From positions 1-29,758 of the forward strand of contig NZ_DASWYS010000309.1 of NCBI RefSeq assembly GCF_036404855.1: 29,758 bases of DNA, written 5' to 3'. Below are positions 7,924 to 16,591 of this stretch, in pieces (the stretch's first letter is position 1; each line of letters begins with the position of its first letter). The position numbers and the translations under genes were made by a program. Below the pieces are notes generated by a model that did no database searches, had not been told where the DNA came from, and saw nothing but the letters and a program-made list of their open reading frames with translations. Origin of the DNA: Pelomonas sp036404855. GTDB lineage: Bacteria; Pseudomonadota; Gammaproteobacteria; Burkholderiales; Burkholderiaceae_C.

Positions 7924-8778
7924 TCAGCGGAAGACGACCGTGCGGTTGCCGTTCAACAAGACCCGGTGCTCGGCATGCCACTGGATGGCCCGAGCTAGCG
8001 CGACGCACTCCATGTCGCGGCCAATGCCCACCAGTTGCTCGGGCGGCATGCTGTGGTCGATGCGCGCCACCTCCTGCTCGATGATGGGGCCTTCATCCAG
8101 GTCGCTGGTCACGTAGTGGGCGGTCGCGCCTATGAGCTTCACACCACGCTCGTAGGCCTGGTGGTAGGGCTTGGCACCTTTGAAGCTGGGCAGGAAGCTG
8201 TGGTGGATGTTGATGGCCTTGCCCGACAGGTCGCGGCACAACTCCGGTGACAAGATCTGCATATAGCGGGCCAGCACGACGAGGTCGATCCTGTTCTCCG
8301 CGACCACGTCGCGGATCTTGGACTCCTGGGCCGCCTTTTGCGCGTCCGTGCCACCCAGCAGCGGGAAGTGATGGAAGGGAATGTTGTGTGAGGCCGCGAG
8401 CTGGTAGAAGTCGCGGTGGTTGGACACGATGGCCGGTATCTCGATGGGCAAGTGTCCGGTCTGCACGCGGAACAGCAGATCGTTCAGGCAGTGGCCCAGC
8501 TTGGACACCAGCAACAGCACGCGGGTCTTGCGCGCGCGCGCCACCAGCTCCCAGTCCATGCCGAATTCGCTCGCCAGCGGCTGGAAGGCGGCCTGCATCG
8601 CGGCCTCCTCGGCCTGTGCTTCGAATTCGATGCGCATGAAGAAGCGCGCATGGTCTGCATCGCCGTGCTGGTGCGAGGTGATGATGTTGCCGCCCTGCTG
8701 CAGCAGCACGCCGGTGACGGCATGCACGATGCCGGCGCGGTCGGGGCAGGAGAGCTTGAGGACGAAACGCGGAGTCAT
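7924..8778 (-). CDS. purU: Formyltetrahydrofolate deformylase
   Basis: 284 residues, the normal PurU length. An N-terminal ACT domain (about 1-80, LKLSCPDRAGIVHAVTG) is followed by a formyltransferase-like catalytic domain with INIHHSFLPSFKGAKPY (the Asn/His catalytic pair) and SDLDEGPIIEQEV (catalytic Asp). The enzyme hydrolyses 10-formyl-THF to THF and formate, balancing one-carbon pools and supplying formate for purine synthesis. The start overlaps the lolD stop as ATGA (8778-8775), so translation is probably coupled to lolD. The ACT domain implies feedback control by small ligands, Met and Gly in E. coli; whether that holds here is not visible. Confidence 0.96.
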   Translation of the reverse strand: MTPRFVLKLSCPDRAGIVHAVTGVLLQQGGNIITSHQHGDADHARFFMRIEFEAQAEEAAMQAAFQPLASEFGMDWELVARARKTRVLLLVSKLGHCLNDLLFRVQTGHLPIEIPAIVSNHRDFYQLAASHNIPFHHFPLLGGTDAQKAAQESKIRDVVAENRIDLVVLARYMQILSPELCRDLSGKAINIHHSFLPSFKGAKPYHQAYERGVKLIGATAHYVTSDLDEGPIIEQEVARIDHSMPPEQLVGIGRDMECVALARAIQWHAEHRVLLNGNRTVVFR

Positions 8779-9461
8779 GCGGAGGTCGTTTGGAATTGCC
8801 CCGCCACCAGGCGCAGCTGCCGGTCGCAGCGTGCCGCCAGGTCGCGGTCGTGGGTGACAAGGACAAAGGCTGTGCCAAGCTCGCGGGCGCGCTCCAGCAT
8901 CAGCTCGAAGACGGCCGCAGCGGTATCGCGGTCGAGGTTGCCGGTGGGCTCGTCGGCCAGCACGCAGGCCGGGCGCGTGACCAGCGCGCGTGCGATGGCA
9001 ACACGCTGGCGCTCGCCGCCTGATAGTTCGGCCGGCCGGTGATGGACGCGGTCCTTCAACCCGACGCGAGCCAGCATCTCGGCGGCCGCGGCGCGCGCTT
9101 CGGCCTGGGGCTCGCGGCGGATGCGCAACGGCATCGCGACGTTGTCCAGCGCGCTGAACTCCGGCAGCAGGTGGTGGAACTGGTAGACGAAGCCCAGGTG
9201 CTGGTTGCGCCAGCGGCCGCGTTCGGCCTCGTCCATGGCGGCAAGCGGGCGCCCCATCAGCGTGACAGCACCGGTGGTCGGTGCGTCCAGACCGCCGAGC
9301 AGGTGGAGCAGCGTGCTCTTGCCCGAGCCAGAGGCGCCGACGATCGCCAGCGTCTCGCCGCGCGCGACGTGCAGGTCCACGCCCTTGAGCACCGTCACAT
9401 CCAGGCCGCCTTCCTCGAAGCGGCGGGTCAGTCCAGTGGCCTGAAGCATCAGCTCACTCAT
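8775..9461 (-). CDS. lolD: Lipoprotein-releasing ABC transporter ATPase LolD
   Basis: 228 residues of ABC ATPase. Walker A is GASGSGKST (from about residue 42), the Q-loop region is VYQFHHLLPEFSALDNV, the signature is ELSGGERQRVAIARAL, Walker B is CVLADEPTGNLD and the switch His is in LVTHDRD. QFHHLLPEF is the LolD-specific form of the Q-loop region. LolD powers release of outer-membrane lipoproteins from the inner membrane to LolA. It overlaps the permease gene by 8 bases at its start and purU by 4 bases at its stop, so these genes are cotranscribed. Confidence 0.96.
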   Translation of the reverse strand: MSELMLQATGLTRRFEEGGLDVTVLKGVDLHVARGETLAIVGASGSGKSTLLHLLGGLDAPTTGAVTLMGRPLAAMDEAERGRWRNQHLGFVYQFHHLLPEFSALDNVAMPLRIRREPQAEARAAAAEMLARVGLKDRVHHRPAELSGGERQRVAIARALVTRPACVLADEPTGNLDRDTAAAVFELMLERARELGTAFVLVTHDRDLAARCDRQLRLVAGQFQTTSA

Positions 9462-10710
9462 AGCGCAGCGCCTCCGCCGGCTGCACGCGGCTGGCGCGCC
9501 AGCTCGGGTAGAGCGTGGCGAGGAAAGACAGAGTCAGGGACACGAGGGCGATGGGGATGATGTCGCCGCGCTGCGGATCGCTGGGCATCTGGCTGATGAC
9601 GTAGATGCTGCCGGGCAGGAAGCTGACGTTGAGCAAGCGCTCGATGGCCGGCACGATGACGTCGATGTTGCACGCCACCAGCAGTCCAAGGCCCACACCC
9701 GACAGCGTGCCAATGACACCGGCCACGGCGCCCTGCACGATGAACACGCCCATGATGGAGCGCGGGCTGGCGCCCAGCGTGCGCAGGATGGCGATGTCGC
9801 TCTGTTTGTCAGTGACCGTCATGACCAGGGTGGAGACGAGGTTGAAGGCCGCGACGGCGACGATCAGCGTCAGGATGATGCTCATCAGGCGCTTCTCGAT
9901 CTGCACGGCGTCAAACCAGTTGGCGTTGGAGCGGGTCCAGTCGCGCACCAGGATGTCCGGGCCCATGGCCTGCGACAGCTCGGCCGCCACGCGGCGGGCG
10001 TCGTGCACGTCGCGCAGCTTGAGCTGCACGCCGGTCGGCCCGCCCGTGCGAAAGAGCTTGGCCGCGTCGTCGACATGCATCAGCGCCAGGCCTGAGTCGT
10101 ACTCGTAGTGGCCGGCGCTGAAGGTGCCCACGACGTTGAAGCTCTTCAGCCGCGGCACGACGCCGGCCGGCGTGACCTGGCCACCAGGTGCGACGACGGT
10201 GATCTTGTCCCCCTCGCGCACGCCAAGCTGGCGCGCCAGCTCCACGCCCAGCACGATGTTCCAGGCACCGGGCTGCAGGCGGGCGAATGCGCCGTCCTTG
10301 AGCTGGGCGCCCAGCGCCGTGACGCTGGCCTCTTCGGCAGGCGAGATGCCGCGCAGCACGGCGCCGCGCATGTCCTCGCCACGGGCGATCAGCCCCTGGC
10401 TGGCGATGAAGGGGGCCGCGCCGATGACCTCGGGGTTCTGCCGAGCCTTCGCGGCGGTCGCTTGCCAGTCCGGCAGGGCCTGGCCGGCATAGTCCAGCAG
10501 CTCGACGTGGGCGATGACGTTGAGCATGCGGTCGCGCACCTCGCGCTGGAAGCCGTTCATGACCGACAGCACGATGATGAGCGCCGCCACACCGAGCGCA
10601 ATGCCCAGAATTGATGCTCCTGAGATAAAGCTGATGAAGCGGTTGCGCCGCCCACCGCGTCCGGCGCGCGTGTAGCGCCAGCCGACCTGGAGTTCAAACG
10701 GCAATGGCAT
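9454..10710 (-). CDS. lolC: Lipoprotein-releasing ABC transporter permease LolC/LolE
   Basis: 418 residues with the LolC/E layout. The N-terminus starts MPLPFELQVGWRYTRAG and TM1 is in FISFISGASILGIALGVAAL; the LSVMNGFQREVRDR motif follows and leads into the large periplasmic domain (about 60-270). Three C-terminal membrane helices (FtsX-type, ILRTLGASPRSIMGVFIVQG) complete it. I chose the ATG at 10710 because it gives the standard family N-terminus; a 30-residue upstream extension has no family character. Only one permease gene is present beside lolD, so the transporter may be a LolF-like homodimer or the partner may be encoded elsewhere. It heads the lolC/E-lolD-purU-tatD group. Confidence 0.94.
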   Translation of the reverse strand: MPLPFELQVGWRYTRAGRGGRRNRFISFISGASILGIALGVAALIIVLSVMNGFQREVRDRMLNVIAHVELLDYAGQALPDWQATAAKARQNPEVIGAAPFIASQGLIARGEDMRGAVLRGISPAEEASVTALGAQLKDGAFARLQPGAWNIVLGVELARQLGVREGDKITVVAPGGQVTPAGVVPRLKSFNVVGTFSAGHYEYDSGLALMHVDDAAKLFRTGGPTGVQLKLRDVHDARRVAAELSQAMGPDILVRDWTRSNANWFDAVQIEKRLMSIILTLIVAVAAFNLVSTLVMTVTDKQSDIAILRTLGASPRSIMGVFIVQGAVAGVIGTLSGVGLGLLVACNIDVIVPAIERLLNVSFLPGSIYVISQMPSDPQRGDIIPIALVSLTLSFLATLYPSWRASRVQPAEALRYE

Positions 10711-10760
10711 GAGGCGGTGCAAAGGCGTACGGCATGGGGCCGGGATGGTAACTGGCAGGG

Positions 10761-10776
10761 CGCCATCACAATGGCG
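10761..10776. promoter_or_regulatory. Inverted repeat between divergent lolC/E and histidine phosphatase genes
   Basis: CGCCAT-CACA-ATGGCG is a 6-bp perfect inverted repeat with a 4-base spacer. It lies in the 89-base gap between the start codons at 10710 (minus) and 10800 (plus). It could be an operator for either gene; it is short enough to arise by chance in GC-rich DNA. No convincing -10/-35 pair was recognised in this gap. Confidence 0.25.
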
Positions 10777-10799
10777 AGCACCCCTTGCTTGAAACCGCA

Positions 10800-11324
10800 A
10801 TGAACGCTTTACTCGCCCTGATCCTCGCTGCTGCCCTGGCCCTGCCCGCCCACGCCATGCCTGATCTGGTCATCCTCGTGCGCCATGCCGAGCGCGCTGC
10901 CGAACCGGCGTCGGACCCCGGCCTCACGCCCGCTGGCGAGCAGCGCGCGCTGGCTCTGGCCGAGGCGCTGGCCGGCACCCGGGTCGATGCCATCCTGACC
11001 ACGCAGTTCCGCCGCACCCGCGACACCGCCGCGCCGCTGGCCCGGGCCCAGGGCCTGCAGCCGCAAGTCATCGAGGCCAGGCGGGGCGGCGCGGCCGAGC
11101 ATGTGCAGGCGGTGGCAGATGCCGTGCGCGCGCGCACCGGTACCGTCCTCGTGGTAGGCCACAGCAACACGGTACCGGCCATCCTGACCGCGCTCGGCGG
11201 CCCGCAAATGACAGAGATCTGCGAGACCAGCTTCCACCACATCCTCCTGCTGCGCCCGGGTGCCGGCTGGATGCAGCTGGGATATGGCGCACCCAGCCCC
11301 GCGCCGGCGGCAGGCTGCCTCTGA
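10800..11324 (+). CDS. Secreted histidine phosphatase (phosphoglycerate mutase-like / SixA-like)
   Basis: 174 residues starting with a signal peptide (MNALLALILAAALALPAHA), so likely periplasmic. The branch-1 histidine phosphatase motifs are present: LVRHAER with the phospho-accepting His and Arg, a second catalytic Arg in RRTRDTA, and VVGHSNTVP with the second catalytic His. The short length and HSNTVP motif match small single-domain members that dephosphorylate small molecules or phosphoproteins; the substrate is unknown. The ATG at 10800 was preferred over a TTG at 10785 because it begins the signal peptide. The gene is divergent from lolC/E and convergent with the DUF3857 gene, with 54 bases between stops. 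Confidence 0.85.
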   Translation: MNALLALILAAALALPAHAMPDLVILVRHAERAAEPASDPGLTPAGEQRALALAEALAGTRVDAILTTQFRRTRDTAAPLARAQGLQPQVIEARRGGAAEHVQAVADAVRARTGTVLVVGHSNTVPAILTALGGPQMTEICETSFHHILLLRPGAGWMQLGYGAPSPAPAAGCL

Positions 11325-11378
11325 CCCCAGCTCAGCCGCGACTGGCGCGACGCCCTCCGCCCCTCGCACATCGGCGCC

Positions 11379-14243
11379 TCATGGCGCTGCGCCCCGCTTC
11401 AGTTCCCACTGCGCCAGCGTGAACTCGCGGTAGGGCACGGCCTGTGTGGCCACCGTACGTTCGAACCAGGGCAGCGCCTCACCGCGCCGGCCCTGGGCGG
11501 CGAGTTGCTGGCCGATGAAGAAATAGGCCTCCGCCAGGCGCAGCCGCTCGGTCTCCGGCTTCTCGCGGGCGAGCTTGAGCAGGGCCTCGCGGTCCAGGCT
11601 GCCACCAAGGTAGCGCAGCAGTGCGCCGCTCCACTTGCCGGTGTCCGCCACGGCCAGGTCGTCGGCGATGGCGGCCTTGCCGCGCCCGCCCTGACGCTCG
11701 GCGGCCAGATAGAGCCACAGCAGCATGAACTGCCGTGCCTCGCCGCTGGCATTGGCGGCGCTGTCACGCAAGGCCGCCTCCGCGCGGGCGTAGTCGCCCA
11801 GCATGTAGTGGGCGGTGCCCAGCCAGCTGCCGCCGGCACCGAGCTGGGCTTGCTGGCTGAATGCGGCCAGCGCATCGGCGGGTCGGGCCAGACCGACCAG
11901 GGCCACGCCACGGGCCTCCAGCGCCGCCACGGCCTCCTCGCCTTCGGGGGCGATGATCAGCACGCGGTCGGCGTCGGCCAGCGCCCGGTCGAAATCGCCG
12001 AGCTGGTTGTTGGCCTGCGCCCGTTCCGCCAGCGCCCGAGCGGCCAGTCGACCGTTGGGGTCGGCCGCTGCCAGCACTTGGCTGCTGGCCAGGCGCACGA
12101 ATTCATTGGTCTGCACCAGTTGCCACAGCGCGTCGGGCCTGGCCCCGCTGCGGAACTTGAGCAGGCGGCCGTGGATGTCGCCGAACGAGGCTTCCATCGC
12201 CTTGAGGTCCAGCAGGCTCAGGCGCAGCCGTTGCGCACCCAGCATCTGACGGGCTCGGCCCACGCGCTCCCGGTAGCCTTCCATGTCGGCTGGCAGGACC
12301 TCATCGGACCGCCGCTCGACACGGCTGATGAACTGCACCGTCGGCCCGCTGAACTCGACACGGCTGGAGAAGGCGAAATGCTTGTCGGCCAGTTGCTGAG
12401 GTGCCGGCGCCGGCGATGTGATGGCGCGCGGGCCCCTGACGCTCACACGCAGCTCGACCGTGCGGGTCGGATCCAGCATGAAGGGGTAGCGGCGGCGGGC
12501 CTCGGGCGGCAGCGACAAGCCGTCGACCAGCTCCACGGCCGGGAATTCCAGCTCCAGCGCGCCGTGCTGGTAGCGTCCCATGCCGGGATGCTCGAAATGC
12601 AGCTTCAGCTCCCACTGGTTCGTCTCGCGGTCGTCGACGACCTCGGGCTGTCCTACGCCTACGAGGCCCGGCAGCAGCCGCACGTACGCGCCGGCGATGG
12701 ACTCCGCCATGCGCTCCAGCCCCACCGTGGCGAGGTTGGCGCGCCAGCGCTCGGCGGCCAGGCCCGTCGCCTTGAACGAGGTGTCCAGCCGGGGGGGCCT
12801 TGCGAGCTGGCTGAAGTCCCAGTCCTGGCGGAAGGCCAGCGCGTCCCGCGCGAAGTCCGGCGGCACGACGGGCTGCGGCCCCGCCTCGCCCAGGCCGACG
12901 ACGAGGGCCGCGCCGTAGTGGTAGTAGCCGCGCGTCTCCAGCGAATAGCCCTGACCGTTCATCGTCGGATCAAGGAAGTACACGGTGTCGCCGACCTGCA
13001 CGCGGCTGATGACGTGGTCGAACTGGTCGTGCGAGGGCAGGAAGCCGGCGATGCCACGGTTGCGAGCAACGGACACCAGGGCCGGCCGGGCGTCGAAGCC
13101 CATCGCGCCGAGCATGGCGTTGAGCAGCAAGGTTTTGTCCTTGCAGTCCCCCAGGCGCTCGGCCAGTGTCTTCGCGGCCGGCTTGGGCCGGTGCGAACTC
13201 TCGCCCAGCGAGGCCGAAAAGTAGCGCACCTCATCCTGCACGAAGCGCAACGCGGCGGCCACCTGCTGCTGGGGCGTGCCGCCCTGGGTCTTGAGTTCGG
13301 CGGCCTTCTCGGCGACACCCGCGGACTGGGTGTCTGCAGCGAAGAGGCGTTGCGCCCACTGGTCCAGTTCTGCCCAACCGGCGTATTCGCTGATGTGCAG
13401 GGCCGGGTAGACCTTGAACCAGGGCGGCGTGGCGGCCTCCTCGGGCACGGGAGGCACCCGCTCACGCAACACGCGGATGACCTGGCGTCCCCCCTCGTCG
13501 AAGCGCTCGGGCAAGACGTCGGCCGCGATGGCCTTGACCGCCAGCCGTCGCTCCGGTGGCGCCTCGACGCGCAGGTGCAGGCGCTCCACAGGCGCGTCAG
13601 AGGCGAGTTGCATCAGCGCCGAGTAGCGGCCTTCGAAAATCGGGTTCTCGCCCTCCAGCGTGTAGGCGACGTCAACGACGTCCCCGACGCGCACGTCGCT
13701 GAGCACCACCAGTGCTGTGCGCACGCCATCGATCATCTGCCGCTCGAGCTGCTGCTCCCGGCGCATCAGCTCGACGCGGGCGTCCTTGAGCCGGTCCAGA
13801 CGCTGGCCGCCGCGGATGACGCCGAGTTGGTGGATGACGAGCTGCTGGTAGGCGGGGTTGAAGCTGATCTGCGGCTCGGACACGTCGCGGAGCGTCGACG
13901 TGTCCAGCGCCTCGCGCTGTAGGTGCACATAGGTCGCGGTGGTCGACCTGGGCGCAAGCTGCACCTGGATGTCAACGAGCGGCTCGCGGCGTGCCTTGGC
14001 GCCCGTCGCGATGGGACGGGCCTCGGTGGACGGCGCTGGCGGGATCGCCTTGACCCAGGCCGGCGTCGGGCCGAACCGGTACCCGGAACCCGCGGGCACG
14101 GCGGGATGGGCGGCCGGTGCGGCGGCCTTGGCCAGCGGCGGGGTGACAGGTTTGGCAGGGCGCTTGGGCGCCGACGGCGTCTGTGCGGACGCGGTGGCCA
14201 TGGCCAGAACGAGGGCCAGGGCTGGCCAGAATTTCAAACGCAT
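11379..14243 (-). CDS. DUF3857 / transglutaminase-like / TPR envelope protein
   Basis: 954 residues with a signal peptide (cleavage near residue 20, ATASA|QTP) and a Pro/Ala-rich linker to about 70. A DUF3857 domain (about 85-260) and a transglutaminase-like cysteine-protease fold (about 290-440) follow. Candidate catalytic residues are Cys367 in GDCKDKT, His410 in FDHV and Asp425 in FLDPT. A beta-rich DUF3858-like part and a C-terminal helical repeat region (about 730-950, Ala/Leu-rich TPR-like) complete it. A GGGAGGA Shine-Dalgarno lies 6 bases before the ATG at 14243. Such proteins occur in the periplasm of many proteobacteria; the triad suggests peptide or amide cleavage or cross-linking, but no function is established that I can name. 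Confidence 0.85.
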   Translation of the reverse strand: MRLKFWPALALVLAMATASAQTPSAPKRPAKPVTPPLAKAAAPAAHPAVPAGSGYRFGPTPAWVKAIPPAPSTEARPIATGAKARREPLVDIQVQLAPRSTTATYVHLQREALDTSTLRDVSEPQISFNPAYQQLVIHQLGVIRGGQRLDRLKDARVELMRREQQLERQMIDGVRTALVVLSDVRVGDVVDVAYTLEGENPIFEGRYSALMQLASDAPVERLHLRVEAPPERRLAVKAIAADVLPERFDEGGRQVIRVLRERVPPVPEEAATPPWFKVYPALHISEYAGWAELDQWAQRLFAADTQSAGVAEKAAELKTQGGTPQQQVAAALRFVQDEVRYFSASLGESSHRPKPAAKTLAERLGDCKDKTLLLNAMLGAMGFDARPALVSVARNRGIAGFLPSHDQFDHVISRVQVGDTVYFLDPTMNGQGYSLETRGYYHYGAALVVGLGEAGPQPVVPPDFARDALAFRQDWDFSQLARPPRLDTSFKATGLAAERWRANLATVGLERMAESIAGAYVRLLPGLVGVGQPEVVDDRETNQWELKLHFEHPGMGRYQHGALELEFPAVELVDGLSLPPEARRRYPFMLDPTRTVELRVSVRGPRAITSPAPAPQQLADKHFAFSSRVEFSGPTVQFISRVERRSDEVLPADMEGYRERVGRARQMLGAQRLRLSLLDLKAMEASFGDIHGRLLKFRSGARPDALWQLVQTNEFVRLASSQVLAAADPNGRLAARALAERAQANNQLGDFDRALADADRVLIIAPEGEEAVAALEARGVALVGLARPADALAAFSQQAQLGAGGSWLGTAHYMLGDYARAEAALRDSAANASGEARQFMLLWLYLAAERQGGRGKAAIADDLAVADTGKWSGALLRYLGGSLDREALLKLAREKPETERLRLAEAYFFIGQQLAAQGRRGEALPWFERTVATQAVPYREFTLAQWELKRGAAP

Positions 14244-14310
14244 CCACGTCCTCCCGGTCTCACGCCCCGATTGTGGGGGCGCAGCCGCTCCCGCCGGCTG
14301 TCCCGGGCTT

Positions 14311-15150
14311 CTAGTGGAGCATTTGCTCCACTTCGGCCGCGGGGTCGCCGGTGGCGGCGATGCGGGCGGCCAGCAGCTCCAGGTCCAGGTGCAGGTGCTC
14401 GATCAGCTCGGGCACGGCCACCTTCAGCGCATGCACGGGCTCGTCGTGGTGCTCAGCCGCGTCGGCCAGCACCTCGGCCACATGGAGCACGGCGGCGACG
14501 AGTGAGAAGGGGCGCACGTCCAGTGGCGCGTTGGCGTCCCGGAAGGCGCCCACCAGCGCCGGCGGGAAATGCCAATGCGCGGCCAGCGAGGCGGTCACGT
14601 CGGCATGCGTGCAGCCGAAACGGTGCTCCTCCAGCGAGAAACGACTGCCCGGCTCGGTGGCATGGGCTTCAACGTCGGCCACCAGATGCGGCTCGTCGAT
14701 GGCCATCAGCAGCTGGCCGGTGCGCAGCATCAGGCCGGCGAGGTAGGCCGTGTCGGCCGTGCTCGCGTCGGTACCCAGCATGCGCGCGAGGATGCGCGCG
14801 TAGTTGGCCGTCGCCAGGCTGTGTCGCCAGAAGCGCGCACGATCCAGGTCCTGCACTTGGGGGAATGCACCGCTCAGACAGGCCGCCATGGCCAGGTTGC
14901 GCAGCGTCTCCATGCCCAGCGCATGCGCGGCGTCGACGACCGTGGCGATCTGGTGCGAGGGGCTGTAATGGGCCGAATTCGCCAGCCGCAGCACACGTGC
15001 CGAGAGCGTCGAGTCTTTCTCGATCAGCGCCGCGATCTGGCTCAGCACGACGTTGTCGTCTTCGAAACTCTTCAGCAGCCGCGAGGCCACCTCAGGCATG
15101 GTCGGCAGGGCGGCGTGCCTGACGAAGAAACGCTCGGCGGCTGCAGTCAT
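14311..15150 (-). CDS. HDOD domain protein
   Basis: 279 residues forming a single HDOD domain: MPEVASRLLKSFEDD, IAALIEKDSTLSARVLRLANSA, the helix with VVDAAHALGMETLRNLAM, and later LAGLMLRTGQLLM. HDOD proteins resemble HD phosphohydrolases but usually lack full catalytic ligands; they act in signalling, for example linked to c-di-GMP, motility or stress. No GGDEF, EAL or receiver domain is fused here, so it is a stand-alone version. An AAGGAG Shine-Dalgarno lies 8 bases before the ATG at 15150. It is flanked by gaps of 67 and 74 bases and could be its own unit. A CGCCCC/GGGGCG hairpin (14263-14281) follows the gene but has no T-tract. Confidence 0.85.
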   Translation of the reverse strand: MTAAAERFFVRHAALPTMPEVASRLLKSFEDDNVVLSQIAALIEKDSTLSARVLRLANSAHYSPSHQIATVVDAAHALGMETLRNLAMAACLSGAFPQVQDLDRARFWRHSLATANYARILARMLGTDASTADTAYLAGLMLRTGQLLMAIDEPHLVADVEAHATEPGSRFSLEEHRFGCTHADVTASLAAHWHFPPALVGAFRDANAPLDVRPFSLVAAVLHVAEVLADAAEHHDEPVHALKVAVPELIEHLHLDLELLAARIAATGDPAAEVEQMLH

Positions 15151-15224
15151 CGCGGACTCCTTCGGACGCTGTAGCGAGCCAGTCTAGGACGAAGGCGGCC
15201 GCGACGCCACGACCTTTGCCGGTC

Positions 15225-16514
15225 CTAAACGATCAGCAACGCACGGAAGTCGTTGACATTGGTAAAGCTCGGTCCGGGCACAAGCAGGTCGCCCAGCGGC
15301 TCGAAGAAACTGGCGCTGTCGTGTGCGTCCAGCAGGGCTTGAGGGTTCAGGCCCAGCGCGCGGGCGCGGCCCAGGCTGGTCGGCGTCAGCAGCGCCCCGG
15401 CGTGCGGGCCGACGCCGTCGATGCCATCGGTGTCCGCTGCCAGCCCGTAGACGCCGGGTTCGCATTGCAGAGCCAGCGCGCAGCCGAGCAGGAACTCGGT
15501 GGCGCGGCCGCCTTTGCCCGGGGGCTTGGCCGGGTTGACCGTTACTGTGGTCTCGCCGCCCGACAGGATGACGCACGGCCTCGCGAACGGCTGGCCATGC
15601 CGCACGACGGCGCGGGCCAGGGCCGCATGCACGCCACCGACGACACGCGACTCGCCTTCGATCTCGTCGCTGAGGATGTGCGCCGCGATGCCCTGCGCGC
15701 GGGCCGCCTCGGCTGCGGCTGCGAGGCTCATCTGCGGCGTGGACAGCATGACCAGCTCGTGGGCCACCAAACGCGGGTCACCGGGCTTGGGTGTCTCGAA
15801 GGCGCCCGATTCCAGACCGGCCCGGGCAGCGGGCGGCAGGTCGATCTGGTAACGCCGGCAGATGGCCAGCGCGTCGGCGCAACTGGTTGCGTCGGCCACC
15901 GTGGGACCGGAGGCGATGATGGCCGGGTCGTCGCCGGGCACGTCGCTGATAGTCAGCGTCAGCACGCGAGCCGGTGCACAGGCGGCGGCCAGGCGCCCGC
16001 CCTTGATGGCCGACAGGTGCTTGCGCACGCAATTCATCTCGCCGATGGCGGCGCCGCTGTTCAGCAGGGCGCGGTTGACCGCCTGCTTGTCGGCCAGCGT
16101 CAGGCCCGCTGCGGGCAGGGTCATCAGGGACGAGCCTCCGCCAGAGATCAGGCAGATGACGAGGTCGTCGGCCGTGAGGCCCCTTGTCAGCGCCAGCAGC
16201 TTCTCGCTCGCGGCCAGACCGCTGGCGTCTGGTACAGGATGGGCCGCCTCGACAACCTCCAACCGCCGCGGCCGCCAGCCGCCGGGGACGTGGCCGTAGC
16301 GGGTGATGACCAGGCCGGACAGCGCCGCCTCGGCCGGCCATGCGGCCTCCAGCGCCTGGGCCATCGCGCCGCCGGCCTTGCCAGCACCCAGCACCAACGT
16401 GCGGCCCTTCGGCGGTGGTGGCAGACGCGAGGCCATCACCTCGCCCGGCAGCGCGCGCGCCACCGCGACGTCGTAAAGCTGGCGCAGCAGCGCCCGAGGA
16501 TCAAGCGTTGCCAA
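15225..16514 (-). CDS. ttuD: Glycerate 2-kinase (MOFRL family, TtuD/GckA type)
   Basis: 429 residues of the DUF4147/MOFRL family. Conserved stretches include LVLGAGKAGGAMAQALE, LISGGGSSLMTLP, LTISDVPGDDPAIIASGPT, ILSGGETTVTV and AADTDGIDG. Members were once called hydroxypyruvate reductase but are mostly glycerate 2-kinases making 2-phosphoglycerate. An in-frame TGA lies two codons upstream of the TTG at 16514, so this TTG is the first available start. The gene follows puuD on the same strand after 77 bases and fits the end of purine breakdown: glyoxylate to tartronate semialdehyde, to glycerate, to 2-phosphoglycerate. The intervening Gcl and GlxR enzymes are not in the window. Confidence 0.88.
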   Translation of the reverse strand: MATLDPRALLRQLYDVAVARALPGEVMASRLPPPPKGRTLVLGAGKAGGAMAQALEAAWPAEAALSGLVITRYGHVPGGWRPRRLEVVEAAHPVPDASGLAASEKLLALTRGLTADDLVICLISGGGSSLMTLPAAGLTLADKQAVNRALLNSGAAIGEMNCVRKHLSAIKGGRLAAACAPARVLTLTISDVPGDDPAIIASGPTVADATSCADALAICRRYQIDLPPAARAGLESGAFETPKPGDPRLVAHELVMLSTPQMSLAAAAEAARAQGIAAHILSDEIEGESRVVGGVHAALARAVVRHGQPFARPCVILSGGETTVTVNPAKPPGKGGRATEFLLGCALALQCEPGVYGLAADTDGIDGVGPHAGALLTPTSLGRARALGLNPQALLDAHDSASFFEPLGDLLVPGPSFTNVNDFRALLIV

Positions 16515-16591
16515 GACTCATCGCCTGTTGAAGTTGAAGTTCGTCGCAGAAACCGCACGCGCGGCAGCCGGCGAAGCCGGTCGGGCGGGGC

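Noticed and set aside
11505..13922. A plus-strand open frame of about 805 codons
   Set aside because: It is the antisense of the DUF3857 protein gene, whose signal peptide, catalytic motifs and Shine-Dalgarno are clear.
14263..14281. CGCCCC/GGGGCG hairpin between the HDOD and DUF3857 genes as a terminator
   Set aside because: No T-tract on either strand and a 6-bp stem only; not enough to call a terminator.
16529..16543. Short tandem GTTGAA/GTTGAA-type repeat between puuD and the glycerate kinase gene
   Set aside because: Only about two copies of six bases, not an array; no sign of CRISPR or a regulatory repeat.
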